A stretch of 24,708 nucleotides of DNA, taken from Spirochaetota bacterium (GTDB lineage Bacteria; Spirochaetota; Spirochaetia; DTKZ01). Shown one piece after another: positions 15,387-23,093 of this stretch. The DNA lies in NCBI GenBank assembly GCA_029562045.1, contig JAKQWJ010000074.1, positions 1 to 24,708 of the forward strand. Direction: 5' to 3'. The notes below the pieces were generated by a model. That model searched no databases. It saw only the letters and a program-made list of their open reading frames with translations, and had not been told where the DNA came from. The position numbers were made by a program, and so were the translations under genes. Positions within the stretch are counted from its first letter, which is position 1. Each line of letters opens with the position of its first letter.

Positions 15387-16223
15387 TTATTTTCTTACCC
15401 AGAAAAGCATTACATCGCCGAAGCCGAAAATCTTGGCCCCGTCGTCCAGGGGCTTCTTCAGCCATGACGGGGCCAGCCCCCGGGCCAGTCCCCCCCAGGT
15501 ATGGACCTCCAGGATCCGGAAGCCCGAGGCGCGGACAAGCCGCGACAGCCCCCGGCGGTGAAAAAGATGCAGATGGTCGGCTATGCAGGACCTCCATTTC
15601 TCCCGCAGAAGACGGGCCTGCAGCCCGCCCCGGTTGGGGGTGACGATCACCGCCGTTCCGCCGGGGACCAGAAGCCGATACACCCGATCCAGAAGACCCG
15701 CCGGGTCGGGCACATGCTCGATGAGGTGGGAGAGGTGGATCAGGGAAAATGACCCCTCTCCGAAGTCCGCCTCCTCCAGCGGGCCTATGAAGATGGGAAC
15801 CCCTCTCGTCCGGATTCCATACCGGGCCGAGTCCTCGCAGATTTCCACCCCCTGGACCCGCCAGCCCCGGCTCTGAAAATGCTCCAGGAGCCGGCCGGTG
15901 GCGCAGCCTATATCGAGAAAGGCTCCCATCTCCCGTGCCCGGCCCTCCCAGAGAGGGAAGCGGATATCCTGAAACCCCAGCAGCATGAGCCGGAAGAAGT
16001 TATCCTCGTTTTCCCGCTCGTAGGAGAAGTATTCGCCCCGGTATCTCTCCCGGAGGTCTTCAAAAACGGGCTGGGGGTTCTGATGGGCGTGGCCGCAGTC
16101 CCGGCAGCGCTGAAAGGAGAACGTCCCGCAGTCCCGGAAGGGGCGGCGCCGGAAAGAGCCGCAGACGGGGCAGGGGATGTCCCGCGCCCTCTCCGGTCCG
16201 GGAGCGGTGGAAAAAGTCTTCAT
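15387..16223 (-). CDS. Class I SAM-dependent methyltransferase with N-terminal zinc ribbon
   Basis: Protein of 278 aa. Residues 18-43 contain two CxxC pairs (Cys18/21 in CPVCG and Cys40/43 in CRDCG), a zinc-ribbon seen in many sugar/lipid-type methyltransferases. The methyltransferase_11/23-type Rossmann domain follows: motif I FLDIGCATGRLLE at about 102-114, then VQGVEICEDSARYG, FSLIHLSHLIEHVPDP and LLVPGGTAVIVTPNRGG. The tail (from about residue 200) includes DHLHLFHRRGLSRLVRASGF. The substrate cannot be told. It is the last gene of the propeller/M23 operon, 5 nt after the M23-like gene. A TTG at 16232, overlapping the previous stop, would add three residues; the ATG is preferred. Confidence 0.87.
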   Translation of the reverse strand: MKTFSTAPGPERARDIPCPVCGSFRRRPFRDCGTFSFQRCRDCGHAHQNPQPVFEDLRERYRGEYFSYERENEDNFFRLMLLGFQDIRFPLWEGRAREMGAFLDIGCATGRLLEHFQSRGWRVQGVEICEDSARYGIRTRGVPIFIGPLEEADFGEGSFSLIHLSHLIEHVPDPAGLLDRVYRLLVPGGTAVIVTPNRGGLQARLLREKWRSCIADHLHLFHRRGLSRLVRASGFRILEVHTWGGLARGLAPSWLKKPLDDGAKIFGFGDVMLFWVRK

Positions 16224-16228
16224 TCCCC

Positions 16229-17110
16229 TCAATTCACGCGGAACTGGAAAGACTGGGACCTTTCGTTCCCCGCGAAATCCCGGACACTTATTTCCAGATT
16301 GACCAGGCCCTTCTTCAGATGCACGGAGCCGAGCTTCATCAGGAAATCCCCCGAGTACAGCGCCCCGTGCTCCAGGTCCGCCGACGGGTAGATCCGGGGC
16401 TTCCCCTCCTTATCCTTCACCGCGTCGAAGGCGATCTGAAAGGTCGTCTGGCCGTTGAGGTACACCGCGATCCTGTAGGGGGCGGTGGGGCAGAAGTAGC
16501 TGACAAAGGGGCTGAGATCGTAGACCCGGGCGCTGACATCCCATTCGCCCCCTTCAACGATCTCCGAGGCGGGAAGCCGCAGCCGCCTGTTCTTCCCGCT
16601 CAGACCGACATCGGAAATGGCGGGCCGGGTTTTTTCCCCTAAGGGCGGGAGGATAAGGTAGGGATTGACGATCTGGTCCTCCTTTCTGTCGATGACCATC
16701 AGGAACAGCCGCGCCCCCTCGGTATAGCCCGTTTCGCCCACCGTCCCGAGGACATCGCCGGAGCCGAAGGACTTTTTCGAACCCCCGGAAATCTCCGGCG
16801 ACAGGTCCGTATGCCCGTACAGCGACCGGATGCCCTGGTCGTGCTCCAGAACCAGGTAGGACCCCAGCCCCGATGGAAGCCCTTCGGGATCTTCCCCGTC
16901 GGAGCGGTAAAAAACCAGTTCCCCATCGTCGATGGGCCGCACCGGCGAGGATTTTCCGGCGATGCCCACCCCCCGGTAATAATCGCCCATGAAGCTTTGT
17001 CCGAAGGTGGCCACCACCGTTTTTTTCTCCACCGGCCACTGGTAGGCCCCCGCCGGGGCGGAAAGGAACAGGGCGATGCAAAGGAAGGCCGCCGGTTTTC
17101 CGATTCTCAT
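16229..17110 (-). CDS. M23/LytM-like exported protein, zinc ligands mostly lost
   Basis: Exported protein of 293 aa. The signal peptide is at residues 1-22 (hydrophobic core FLCIALFLSAPAG, AGA cleavage). Residues about 25-155 follow the M23/LytM fold order: FGQSFMGDYYRGVGIAG, PVRPIDDGELVFYR, GSYLVLEHDQGIRSLYGHTDLSP, GDVLGTVGETGYTEGARLFLMVID. The zinc sites are degraded: HxGxD reads Y45-R-G-V-G49, and the usual PHLHF reads ARLFL. Only His100 of the YxHL motif remains. The rest (about 160-293) looks beta-rich, possibly Ig-like. Degenerate LytM proteins such as EnvC and NlpD activate amidases rather than cut peptidoglycan; a similar role is an inference. The ATG overlaps the propeller-like gene by 4 nt. 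Confidence 0.82.
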   Translation of the reverse strand: MRIGKPAAFLCIALFLSAPAGAYQWPVEKKTVVATFGQSFMGDYYRGVGIAGKSSPVRPIDDGELVFYRSDGEDPEGLPSGLGSYLVLEHDQGIRSLYGHTDLSPEISGGSKKSFGSGDVLGTVGETGYTEGARLFLMVIDRKEDQIVNPYLILPPLGEKTRPAISDVGLSGKNRRLRLPASEIVEGGEWDVSARVYDLSPFVSYFCPTAPYRIAVYLNGQTTFQIAFDAVKDKEGKPRIYPSADLEHGALYSGDFLMKLGSVHLKKGLVNLEISVRDFAGNERSQSFQFRVN

Positions 17111-18201
17111 CCCGTCCTCACCGCTATCTGAAACAGCCGGCTCCCCAGCCCCATGAGGAGGCCGCTCCCCCGTTTTCTGATGAAGTGGGAGGCGTCCCGG
17201 GGAAAGGCGAACTGCAGCGCCTTCTTCCCTGAGGGCAGGAAGGCGGTGAGAAAGAAGCGCTCCCCCTCCTCAGTCAGCGCGAACAGCAGATGATAATCGG
17301 TGTTCTCCGCCAGCCCCCGCAGAACTCCCGGAAGGGCCACACCGGTGAATCTCTTCTCCCGGGGGATGAAAACCCCCACCCCGCCGGGCTGCTCCACCAC
17401 GAAGTTGAAACCCGGGGTGAAAAACCCTCCCTTTACGGGGCGCCGGTAGTCGCTGGGCAGCGCCCGGGAATCCAGGAGCCGGTAATTCCGGCCGCTGCGT
17501 TCAAACACCGACAGGGTTTGGGGGTTTATGCCCTGGACGGTGGCGACGAAACGGTCGTCCCCGCCGACCCCCGCCAGAAGCGTCACCGGATGACGGCTCT
17601 CCGGACGGGGGGGGGAAAAGATCTCCTCCCCCTCCTTTCCGATCACCCGAAAACCGCCGTCGAGAAAGCCCAGGGCCGCGGTTTCCGATCCCGCATCCAT
17701 CGCGGTTATCAGGGACGGGAAGGAGCGTGCCCAGATCTTCTCGCCGTTCACCGTCCATTCGGAAAGGGAGAACCCGTCGACGGAAAAAAGAAAGAGCCGG
17801 TTCCCGCTGATGAAGGGGTACCCGCTTTCAGGGATGATGCCGAGAAAACCGCCGTCGGCCCCCCGGACCGCCAGACTCCGCGGAAGGGAGGTGTACGGGA
17901 TGAAATAGTCGTCGTGCACCGCCGCGCCGTGGACGATTTTTTCCCGGAAGAGGATGCTCCCTCCCCGGTCCACGTAACCGAGATGCCCGTCCAGACGGTA
18001 ACCTCGCAGAGCCTCTTCCCGGGGCTCCGGAACCTCTGCCGGCGCGCCCGCCGGCGCCGCCTCCGGAGCGCCTCCGGCGGGAACGGACCAGACCGGCTGG
18101 ACCAGCAGTTCCCGCCCCAGGGGCCGCGGAAAGACGATCTGATAGACCAGAACAGCGGCCGCCACCGTGGGGACATACCACCGTCTCTTGCCGCTCTTCA
18201 T
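17107..18201 (-). CDS. Membrane-anchored propeller-like protein of unknown function
   Basis: I do not recognise a named family. The 364-aa protein begins with a basic segment (MKSGKRRW) and a single hydrophobic helix at about 9-25, probably an uncleaved signal anchor. An Ala/Pro/Glu-rich linker follows (about 38-63). Residues 70-364 are a series of short beta-type repeats with alternating hydrophobic strands and Gly turns (GHLGYVDRGGSILF, SVDGFSLSEWTVNGEKIWARSFPS, TAALGFLDGGFRVIGKEGEEIFS), resembling WD40/PQQ-like propellers. It should face the periplasm. It is the first gene of an operon with the LytM-like protein (4-nt overlap) and a methyltransferase, and it diverges from cdd. A scaffold or sensor in envelope maintenance is inference only. 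Confidence 0.8.
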   Translation of the reverse strand: MKSGKRRWYVPTVAAAVLVYQIVFPRPLGRELLVQPVWSVPAGGAPEAAPAGAPAEVPEPREEALRGYRLDGHLGYVDRGGSILFREKIVHGAAVHDDYFIPYTSLPRSLAVRGADGGFLGIIPESGYPFISGNRLFLFSVDGFSLSEWTVNGEKIWARSFPSLITAMDAGSETAALGFLDGGFRVIGKEGEEIFSPPRPESRHPVTLLAGVGGDDRFVATVQGINPQTLSVFERSGRNYRLLDSRALPSDYRRPVKGGFFTPGFNFVVEQPGGVGVFIPREKRFTGVALPGVLRGLAENTDYHLLFALTEEGERFFLTAFLPSGKKALQFAFPRDASHFIRKRGSGLLMGLGSRLFQIAVRTG

Positions 18202-18217
18202 GGTTTCACCTTATACT
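18188..18217 (+). promoter_or_regulatory. Probable promoter of cdd
   Basis: TTGCCG (18188-18193), an 18-nt spacer and TATACT (18212-18217) form a plausible sigma70-type promoter. Transcription would start near 18224, leaving a leader of about 28 nt before the cdd ATG. The -10 overlaps the -10 of the opposing promoter. Confidence 0.5.
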
Positions 18218-18236
18218 AGGCTCTCCAGGCTGTCAA
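18210..18236 (-). promoter_or_regulatory. Probable promoter of the propeller/M23/methyltransferase operon
   Basis: On the minus strand, a perfect TTGACA lies at 18236-18231 and TATAAG at 18215-18210. The spacer is only 15 nt, short for sigma70. The leader before the ATG at 18201 would be very short, near leaderless. Sequence TAGTATAA around the -10 also occurs at the mraZ promoter. Confidence 0.45.
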
Positions 18237-18251
18237 CGAAGGATGGATGGG

Positions 18252-18677
18252 ATGAACGCCGAGACGCTTCTGGCCGCCGCCCGCGAAGCCGCGGAAAAAG
18301 CCTATGCCCCCTATTCCCGCTTTCGGGTGGGAGCGGCCCTGCTGCTGTCCGACGGGGCCGTCGTCACCGGAGCCAACATCGAGAACCGGTCTTACGGGCT
18401 GACCAACTGCGCCGAGAGGACGGCGGTGTTCAGCGCCGTCGCCGCGGGACGACGGGATTTCGCCGCCCTGGCGCTCTTCTGCCCCGATGCGGATTACCCG
18501 GTCCCGCCCTGCGGCGCCTGCCGGCAGGTGATCAGCGAGTTCACCCGCAAGGATTTTCCCATATATTTCGCCGGCGGCCGGGGAGAGCCGGTTCACACCA
18601 CCATCGGGGAGCTGTACCCCCACGACGCCCTTCGGGAACTGGCGGATCAGCCCCGTCCGTCCCCTCCCCCTCGCTGA
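18252..18677 (+). CDS. cdd: Cytidine deaminase
   Basis: Zinc enzyme that deaminates cytidine and deoxycytidine in pyrimidine salvage. It has 141 aa, the size of the homotetrameric class. Substrate-binding segment: FRVGAALLLSDGAVVTGANIENRSYG. Zinc ligands are Cys53 (NCAERTAVF), Cys87 and Cys90 (PPCGACRQ), and the catalytic acid is Glu55. I chose ATG 18252 because AAGGA ends 8 nt upstream; the in-frame ATG at 18243 would overlap that site. It is the only plus-strand gene here. Its last 31 nt overlap the 3' end of the opposing gene, encoding a Pro-rich tail. Confidence 0.95.
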   Translation: MNAETLLAAAREAAEKAYAPYSRFRVGAALLLSDGAVVTGANIENRSYGLTNCAERTAVFSAVAAGRRDFAALALFCPDADYPVPPCGACRQVISEFTRKDFPIYFAGGRGEPVHTTIGELYPHDALRELADQPRPSPPPR

Positions 18678-19483
18678 GGGCTCCTCTTCTCTTCCAGTCG
18701 TTTGTCGTCCGCGTCCATTTTCTGGGTCCAGACCTCGATCTTCTTCCGGGTAATCTCCACGTTTTCCGTTTCCCCCAGAAGGATCTGAAGCCTCCTGATG
18801 GCGGCCAGGTAACTGATGGCCAGCTTGAAATCGTCGAGCCGCAGCGTGGACAGTTCGTATTTTTCCCGGTACCGGTCCGCCGCCTTCTGCAGAAGCTCCT
18901 TGGTCAGATTCAGGTGGCCCATACGGCTCTCGTAGCCTTCCACCCGGGGATCCATCCCCGCGGCCAGGGCTTTCAGGTTCAGCAGATTCTTCGTCACCGT
19001 GGCAAACCGCCCCTCCAGTTCCACGAAGGTCCATTTCCATTTCGAGTTCGCGCCGAAGCCCTCCACCACCGACTGGATCGCGAAGCCCAGCTTGCGCACC
19101 AGAAAGTAACGTTTCGCATCGTCGAAACCTTCGATGCGATCGAGCCTGTCCCTGATATCCGCGTACGCGACGTCGATCTCCCCGGTCACCACCTCTTCCA
19201 GATAGATGATGGCCTTGTAGCAGAGCTTCCGCGCCTCGTTCAGATAGTTCTCGTTTTTGATGGACAGAAGAGCCAGGGAAAGTTCGTTCAATAGGATGTA
19301 GTAGGAGGTGAGGCAGAGGTTCTCCTCCACCAGCGTCAGTTTTTTGAAGGCCCCGTCGGCGGGGTTTTTCTGTATCTCAGCGAGGATTTTTTTCTCTTCC
19401 GCCCGGATGGCGTCGAGATTGTGTTTGTACTCTTTTACCTTTTCGAAATACTGCTTTTTCGCCTGGTCGTTTATTTTTCCCAT
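18647..19483 (-). CDS. Conserved-looking helical protein of unknown function
   Basis: I do not recognise this family. The 278-aa protein has no signal peptide or membrane segment and is rich in Lys, Glu, Leu and Ala. Residues about 1-45 (KKQYFEKVKEYKHNLDAIRAEEKKILAEIQK) look like a coiled coil. The remainder looks all-alpha with TPR-like helix pairs (NYLNEARKLCYKAIIYLEEV, NLTKELLQKAADRYREKYELS). The C-terminus is short and basic. The ATG at 19483 overlaps the recN coding end by 13 nt, so it is probably translated from the recN transcript. Its 3' end overlaps cdd convergently by 31 nt. Lower GC and AT-ending codons in the centre compared with neighbours support it as real coding rather than a shadow. 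A cytoplasmic scaffold is the most that can be said. Confidence 0.8.
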   Translation of the reverse strand: MGKINDQAKKQYFEKVKEYKHNLDAIRAEEKKILAEIQKNPADGAFKKLTLVEENLCLTSYYILLNELSLALLSIKNENYLNEARKLCYKAIIYLEEVVTGEIDVAYADIRDRLDRIEGFDDAKRYFLVRKLGFAIQSVVEGFGANSKWKWTFVELEGRFATVTKNLLNLKALAAGMDPRVEGYESRMGHLNLTKELLQKAADRYREKYELSTLRLDDFKLAISYLAAIRRLQILLGETENVEITRKKIEVWTQKMDADDKRLEEKRSPQRGGGDGRG

Positions 19484-21162
19484 ACCGCGTATTTCCGCAG
19501 CAAGTTTTCCGCGTGGCTCAACGACGCGGCCCCTTCCGGTTCGCCCGAGAGCATCCGGGCCACCTCCTTGATCCTTTCCGGACCTTCCACGATCTTAATA
19601 TCGGTGAAAGTCCGCCCGTCTTCGACGGTTTTTTTCACCAGGAGATGGGCCGACGCCTGGGCGGCGATGGAGGCCAGATGGGTGATGACCAGCACCTGTT
19701 TGTTCCGCGCCAGGAGGCGGAGAAACCCGCCCACGGCGACGGCCACTTCTCCGCCTATGCCGGAATCGATTTCATCGAAAACCAGGCAGCGGATGTCGTC
19801 CGATTCCGCCAGAATCGTCTTAATGGCCAGCATAACCCGGGAGAGTTCCCCCCCCGAAGCGATGGAGCGCAGAGGTTTGAGGGGTTCTCCCGGGTTGGGG
19901 GAGATGAGAAAGGACACCGCATCCAGACCCGTGGGGCCGCAGAGAGGTTTCCCCTGGGGCGACTCCCTGCCCTCCACGCAGACCTGGAACCGGATTTTTT
20001 TCATCCCCAGGGTCGAAAGGGCTTTCTCCACCTCTTCCCGCAGCCGGAGAGCCGCGGCCCTGCGGGCCTCGGAAACCGCCGCGGCCTCGGCGAAGAGAAA
20101 GCCCTCGGCCTTTTCGATCCGCTCCTTGAGTTCCCGCTTCTCCTGATCGCTATTCTCCAGCCCCTGGAGCCGCAGCAGCGCCTCGTCCCGGTACGCGAGG
20201 ATCTCCTGGACGCTGTCCCCGTATTTTTTCTTCAGTTTGTGGATCGCCACCAGCCGCTCCTCCACAGCTTCCAGGCGGTCCGGGTCGAAATCCCCGCCGT
20301 CCCGGCCCTTGACGGTCTCCACCAGGTCCTCGATCTCGTAGAACAGGTTCTCCAGTCGGCGGGAGGTCTCCACCAGGCCTTCGTCGATGGCCGCCGCGGC
20401 CTTCAGGGAGGCAAGCCCCTTGCGGAACCCGCCCACGGCGCCCCCGCGGTTTTCCGCCATCCGGTCCAGGGCATCGGTGATGAGGGAGGAGAGTTTTTCA
20501 TGCCCCTGAAGGACCTTCCTCTCCCTGACCAGATCCTCCTCCTCTTCCGGGCGGAGTGCGGCGCCGTCGATCTCCTGAACGGCGAAACTGAAAAGCTCCT
20601 GGTCCCGGGCCCGGTCCCGCTCCGCCGCCGCCAGGCTGTCCCATTTCTTCTTCAGTTCCGCCAGGGCGGTGAAGGCGGCGGTGAAGGCCCCGACCCGGTC
20701 GGAGAGCCCGCCGTAGCGGTCCAGGAAGCGCCTGTGGCTTTCCAGGGAAAACAGGGATTGGTGCTCGTGCTGGCCGTGCAGGTCCACCAGAAGGGCCGAG
20801 AATGCCTGGAGATCCCCCAGCGGCACCGGAGAGGAGCCTATGTATGCGCCGCCCCGGCCCGATCGCTTCACCACCCGGCGGATCACCACCACACCGTCCT
20901 CGGAGGCGATATCCCGTTCCCGGAGCCACTCCCGGGCCTCGGCGTTGCCGTCCACGCGGACGACCCCGGACACCTCCGCCTCGTCGCAGCCGGTGCGGAT
21001 CACATCCGCCTCGGTTCTTGCCCCCAGAATGACCCCCAGGGCCCCGATCAGGATCGACTTTCCCGCCCCGGTCTCCCCGGTGAGGACGCAGAGGCCGTCG
21101 GGAAACTTCACCGAAAGGCGGTCGATGAGGGCGTAGTTCCGGACATGCAGCTCCTCAAGCAT
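19471..21162 (-). CDS. recN: DNA repair protein RecN
   Basis: SMC-like ATPase for double-strand-break repair by RecA-dependent recombination. It has 563 aa, normal for RecN. Walker A is GETGAGKS at residues 29-36 in an N-terminal head (LEELHVRNYALIDRLSVKF). The Q/linker signature is DLHGQHEHQSLF. A long coiled-coil middle (about 160-380) is Glu/Lys/Leu-rich. The C-terminal head has the signature SGGELSRVMLAIK, Walker B CLVFDEIDSGIGG and the VITHLASIAAQA switch. The ATG at 21162 overlaps the NAD kinase stop by 8 nt (ATGCTTGA). The NAD kinase-recN order is common across bacteria. Confidence 0.98.
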   Translation of the reverse strand: MLEELHVRNYALIDRLSVKFPDGLCVLTGETGAGKSILIGALGVILGARTEADVIRTGCDEAEVSGVVRVDGNAEAREWLRERDIASEDGVVVIRRVVKRSGRGGAYIGSSPVPLGDLQAFSALLVDLHGQHEHQSLFSLESHRRFLDRYGGLSDRVGAFTAAFTALAELKKKWDSLAAAERDRARDQELFSFAVQEIDGAALRPEEEEDLVRERKVLQGHEKLSSLITDALDRMAENRGGAVGGFRKGLASLKAAAAIDEGLVETSRRLENLFYEIEDLVETVKGRDGGDFDPDRLEAVEERLVAIHKLKKKYGDSVQEILAYRDEALLRLQGLENSDQEKRELKERIEKAEGFLFAEAAAVSEARRAAALRLREEVEKALSTLGMKKIRFQVCVEGRESPQGKPLCGPTGLDAVSFLISPNPGEPLKPLRSIASGGELSRVMLAIKTILAESDDIRCLVFDEIDSGIGGEVAVAVGGFLRLLARNKQVLVITHLASIAAQASAHLLVKKTVEDGRTFTDIKIVEGPERIKEVARMLSGEPEGAASLSHAENLLRKYAVWEK

Positions 21163-22015
21163 CGGTGCCCCCGGACCATCCCAGTTTGTCTTTCAGCACC
21201 GAATAGAAGGTGCGCCGGTCGGTCTGGATGATGCCGATCTTTTTTTCCGCCGCCGTGGCGCTGATCACGTCCTTTTTCCGCAGCGGAAAGACCGCCTGGC
21301 CGTCCACGGTCAGGATGATCTCCGTCCGCTGTCGCTCCTCCACGCAGATCTCGATCTCTTCCTTCGTGGGGATGACCAGCGGCCGGTGGGCCAGGGTGAA
21401 GGGGCAGATGGGGATCAGCAGCATGGCATCCATCTCGGGATGCAGGATGGGCCCTCCGGCGGCGGCGGAGTAGGCGGTGGATCCCGTGGGAGTGGCCACG
21501 ATGACCCCGTCGGCCCGGTACCGGACGATGGGGAGTCCGGAGAGGCCGGCGGAAAGATTGACAAGCTTCGATATCCCCGCGGAGGAAATGACCAAATCGT
21601 TCAGCGCGGTCTGATTGAAGACTTCCTCCCCGTTCCGCAATACCCGGACCCGCAGCAGAATCCTCTCGCCGATGCGCAGGGAGCCGTCGGCATACTTCTC
21701 GAAAGCCTCCCTCCACTCGTCCTTGGCGATTTCGGTGATGAAGCCGAAATTGCCCAGGTTGACCGGAAGGATCGGAATCTCCAGTCCCGCGAGAAGGCGC
21801 GCACAGAAGAGAACCGTCCCGTCTCCCCCCAGCGAGAAAGCCAGGTCGTGGTCCCCCACCGCGGGGGTTTCGGGTTTTCCGCGAAACCGGACGATGGTGA
21901 CGGCGAGATCTCTCCCAACGAGGTAATCATGGATCTCGTCCACCAGCCCGTCGGCGCCGTTCTTGTCGAGGTTGGCGATGATGAGAACCTTCGAGACCTT
22001 CCGAGGCTTCCTCAT
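21155..22015 (-). CDS. nadK: NAD kinase
   Basis: Cytoplasmic kinase that phosphorylates NAD to NADP. It has 286 aa. The nucleotide motif GGDGT lies at residues 63-67 with the preceding LAFSLGGDG. NLGNFGFITEI is the second conserved segment, followed by ALNDLVISS (NE/D motif) and the glycine-rich VRYRADGVIVATPTGSTAYSAAAGGPIL. The C-terminal DGQ motif is also present (LTVDGQAVF). All key motifs are intact. ATG at 22015 is preceded by a weak GGATGA. It lies 44 nt after the DegT-like gene, and that gap holds no clear terminator. Confidence 0.97.
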   Translation of the reverse strand: MRKPRKVSKVLIIANLDKNGADGLVDEIHDYLVGRDLAVTIVRFRGKPETPAVGDHDLAFSLGGDGTVLFCARLLAGLEIPILPVNLGNFGFITEIAKDEWREAFEKYADGSLRIGERILLRVRVLRNGEEVFNQTALNDLVISSAGISKLVNLSAGLSGLPIVRYRADGVIVATPTGSTAYSAAAGGPILHPEMDAMLLIPICPFTLAHRPLVIPTKEEIEICVEERQRTEIILTVDGQAVFPLRKKDVISATAAEKKIGIIQTDRRTFYSVLKDKLGWSGGTDA

Positions 22016-22059
22016 GATTCATCCATTGTAAACGCCCGGGGGACCCGCTGTAAAGCTTT

Positions 22060-23088
22060 TCACGGCAGACTGGCGAGGGTCCTTTCGATCTGCCGGATCC
22101 CCTCGGTGGTGAGGGTCGGATAGAGGGGAAACAGCAGACAGCGCAGCATGAGGGCCTTCGCTTTCGGGAGCCCGTCCCCCTCCTCGGAAGAAAGGCCCGC
22201 CAGGGCCGAGTCGGTGAAGGCCGGGCGGGTTTCCACCCCCTTCTTGCGCGCGTAGGCCTGCACGTCCTTCATGCCTGAGTCCAGAAGAACCGGAAAGGAA
22301 AAGTTGACGTTTTCCCCCTCCGCCTTCTGCGCCAGAATCCCGTGCCGGGATTGCATCACCGCCCGGGTAAAAACCGCGGCGATCTCCCGGCGCCGCTGGA
22401 GAAAGCTGTTCAGCTTCCTGACCTGGGTGATGCCCAGGGCGGCGTTGAGATCGGACAGCAGGAGGTCTGCGGACAGGGTGGAAGATATTTTCGTCAGCGC
22501 CGCCGCCTCCTTGCGCCCCCTGCCCAGCAGGACGGCTCCGCCGCCGGAGGTGACGATCCCTTCGGGCTCCATCGAAAGAACCACATAGTCCCCGTAGGAC
22601 CCCAGGCGCCTGGACCCGTTGTGGGCTCCCAGGGCATGGGAGATGTCCTCCAGGACGGGGACACCGAAATCCATCAGGACCTGCATATCCGGCGAATAGC
22701 CCAGAGTCGCGTGGACGATGACGGCTCCGATTTCCTGGCCGGTCATCTTTTCGATCTCCCCAGGATCGATGCACCCGGTTTCCATTTCCACGTCGACATA
22801 CACGGGCACAATGCCTTTCTGTTCCAGGACATCCCGATAGACCCGGGGGCTCAGGGGAGACAGGATGACCCGGGAGCCGGCTCCAAGGCCCAGGGCATCG
22901 ACGGCGCAATCCACCGCCCGGCGATACTCCCGCAGGGCCATGCCGCCCTCCACCCCGAGATACTCCGACAGGTCCCGGACCAGCCGTTGCGCCAGGGCGC
23001 CGGACCCGAGGCTGTCGGAAACCATGCAGGTCAGCACCGAGTCCATATCCGATCTTTTTATCGAAGGCCGCAGCAAGGGAATGGACAT
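22060..23088 (-). CDS. DegT/DnrJ/EryC1-like protein lacking the PLP lysine
   Basis: Fold type I aminotransferase-like protein of 342 aa, in the DegT/DnrJ/EryC1 family that usually makes amino sugars. Family landmarks are PLLRPSI, GSGALAQRLVRDLSEYLGV, GLGAGSRVILSPLSPRVYRDVLEQKGIVPVYVDV, VIVHATLGYSPDM, VPVLEDISHALGA (Asp conserved) and ALGITQVRKLNSFLQRRREIAAVF. Two active-site features are missing: the SGTxAL phosphate-binding motif reads REYRRAV, and the Lys-containing SFxxxKxxTxGEGG segment reads SMEPEGIVTSGGGAV with no lysine. It is probably not a PLP transaminase. It starts 5 nt after cheW, so it is co-expressed with a chemotaxis gene rather than with sugar genes. Confidence 0.85.
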   Translation of the reverse strand: MSIPLLRPSIKRSDMDSVLTCMVSDSLGSGALAQRLVRDLSEYLGVEGGMALREYRRAVDCAVDALGLGAGSRVILSPLSPRVYRDVLEQKGIVPVYVDVEMETGCIDPGEIEKMTGQEIGAVIVHATLGYSPDMQVLMDFGVPVLEDISHALGAHNGSRRLGSYGDYVVLSMEPEGIVTSGGGAVLLGRGRKEAAALTKISSTLSADLLLSDLNAALGITQVRKLNSFLQRRREIAAVFTRAVMQSRHGILAQKAEGENVNFSFPVLLDSGMKDVQAYARKKGVETRPAFTDSALAGLSSEEGDGLPKAKALMLRCLLFPLYPTLTTEGIRQIERTLASLP

Positions 23089-23093
23089 GTTTT

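Noticed and set aside
15390..15420. Rho-independent terminator after the methyltransferase gene
   Set aside because: A 6-bp GCCGCC/GGCGGC stem exists just downstream of the stop (about 15350-15380), but no U-tract follows it.
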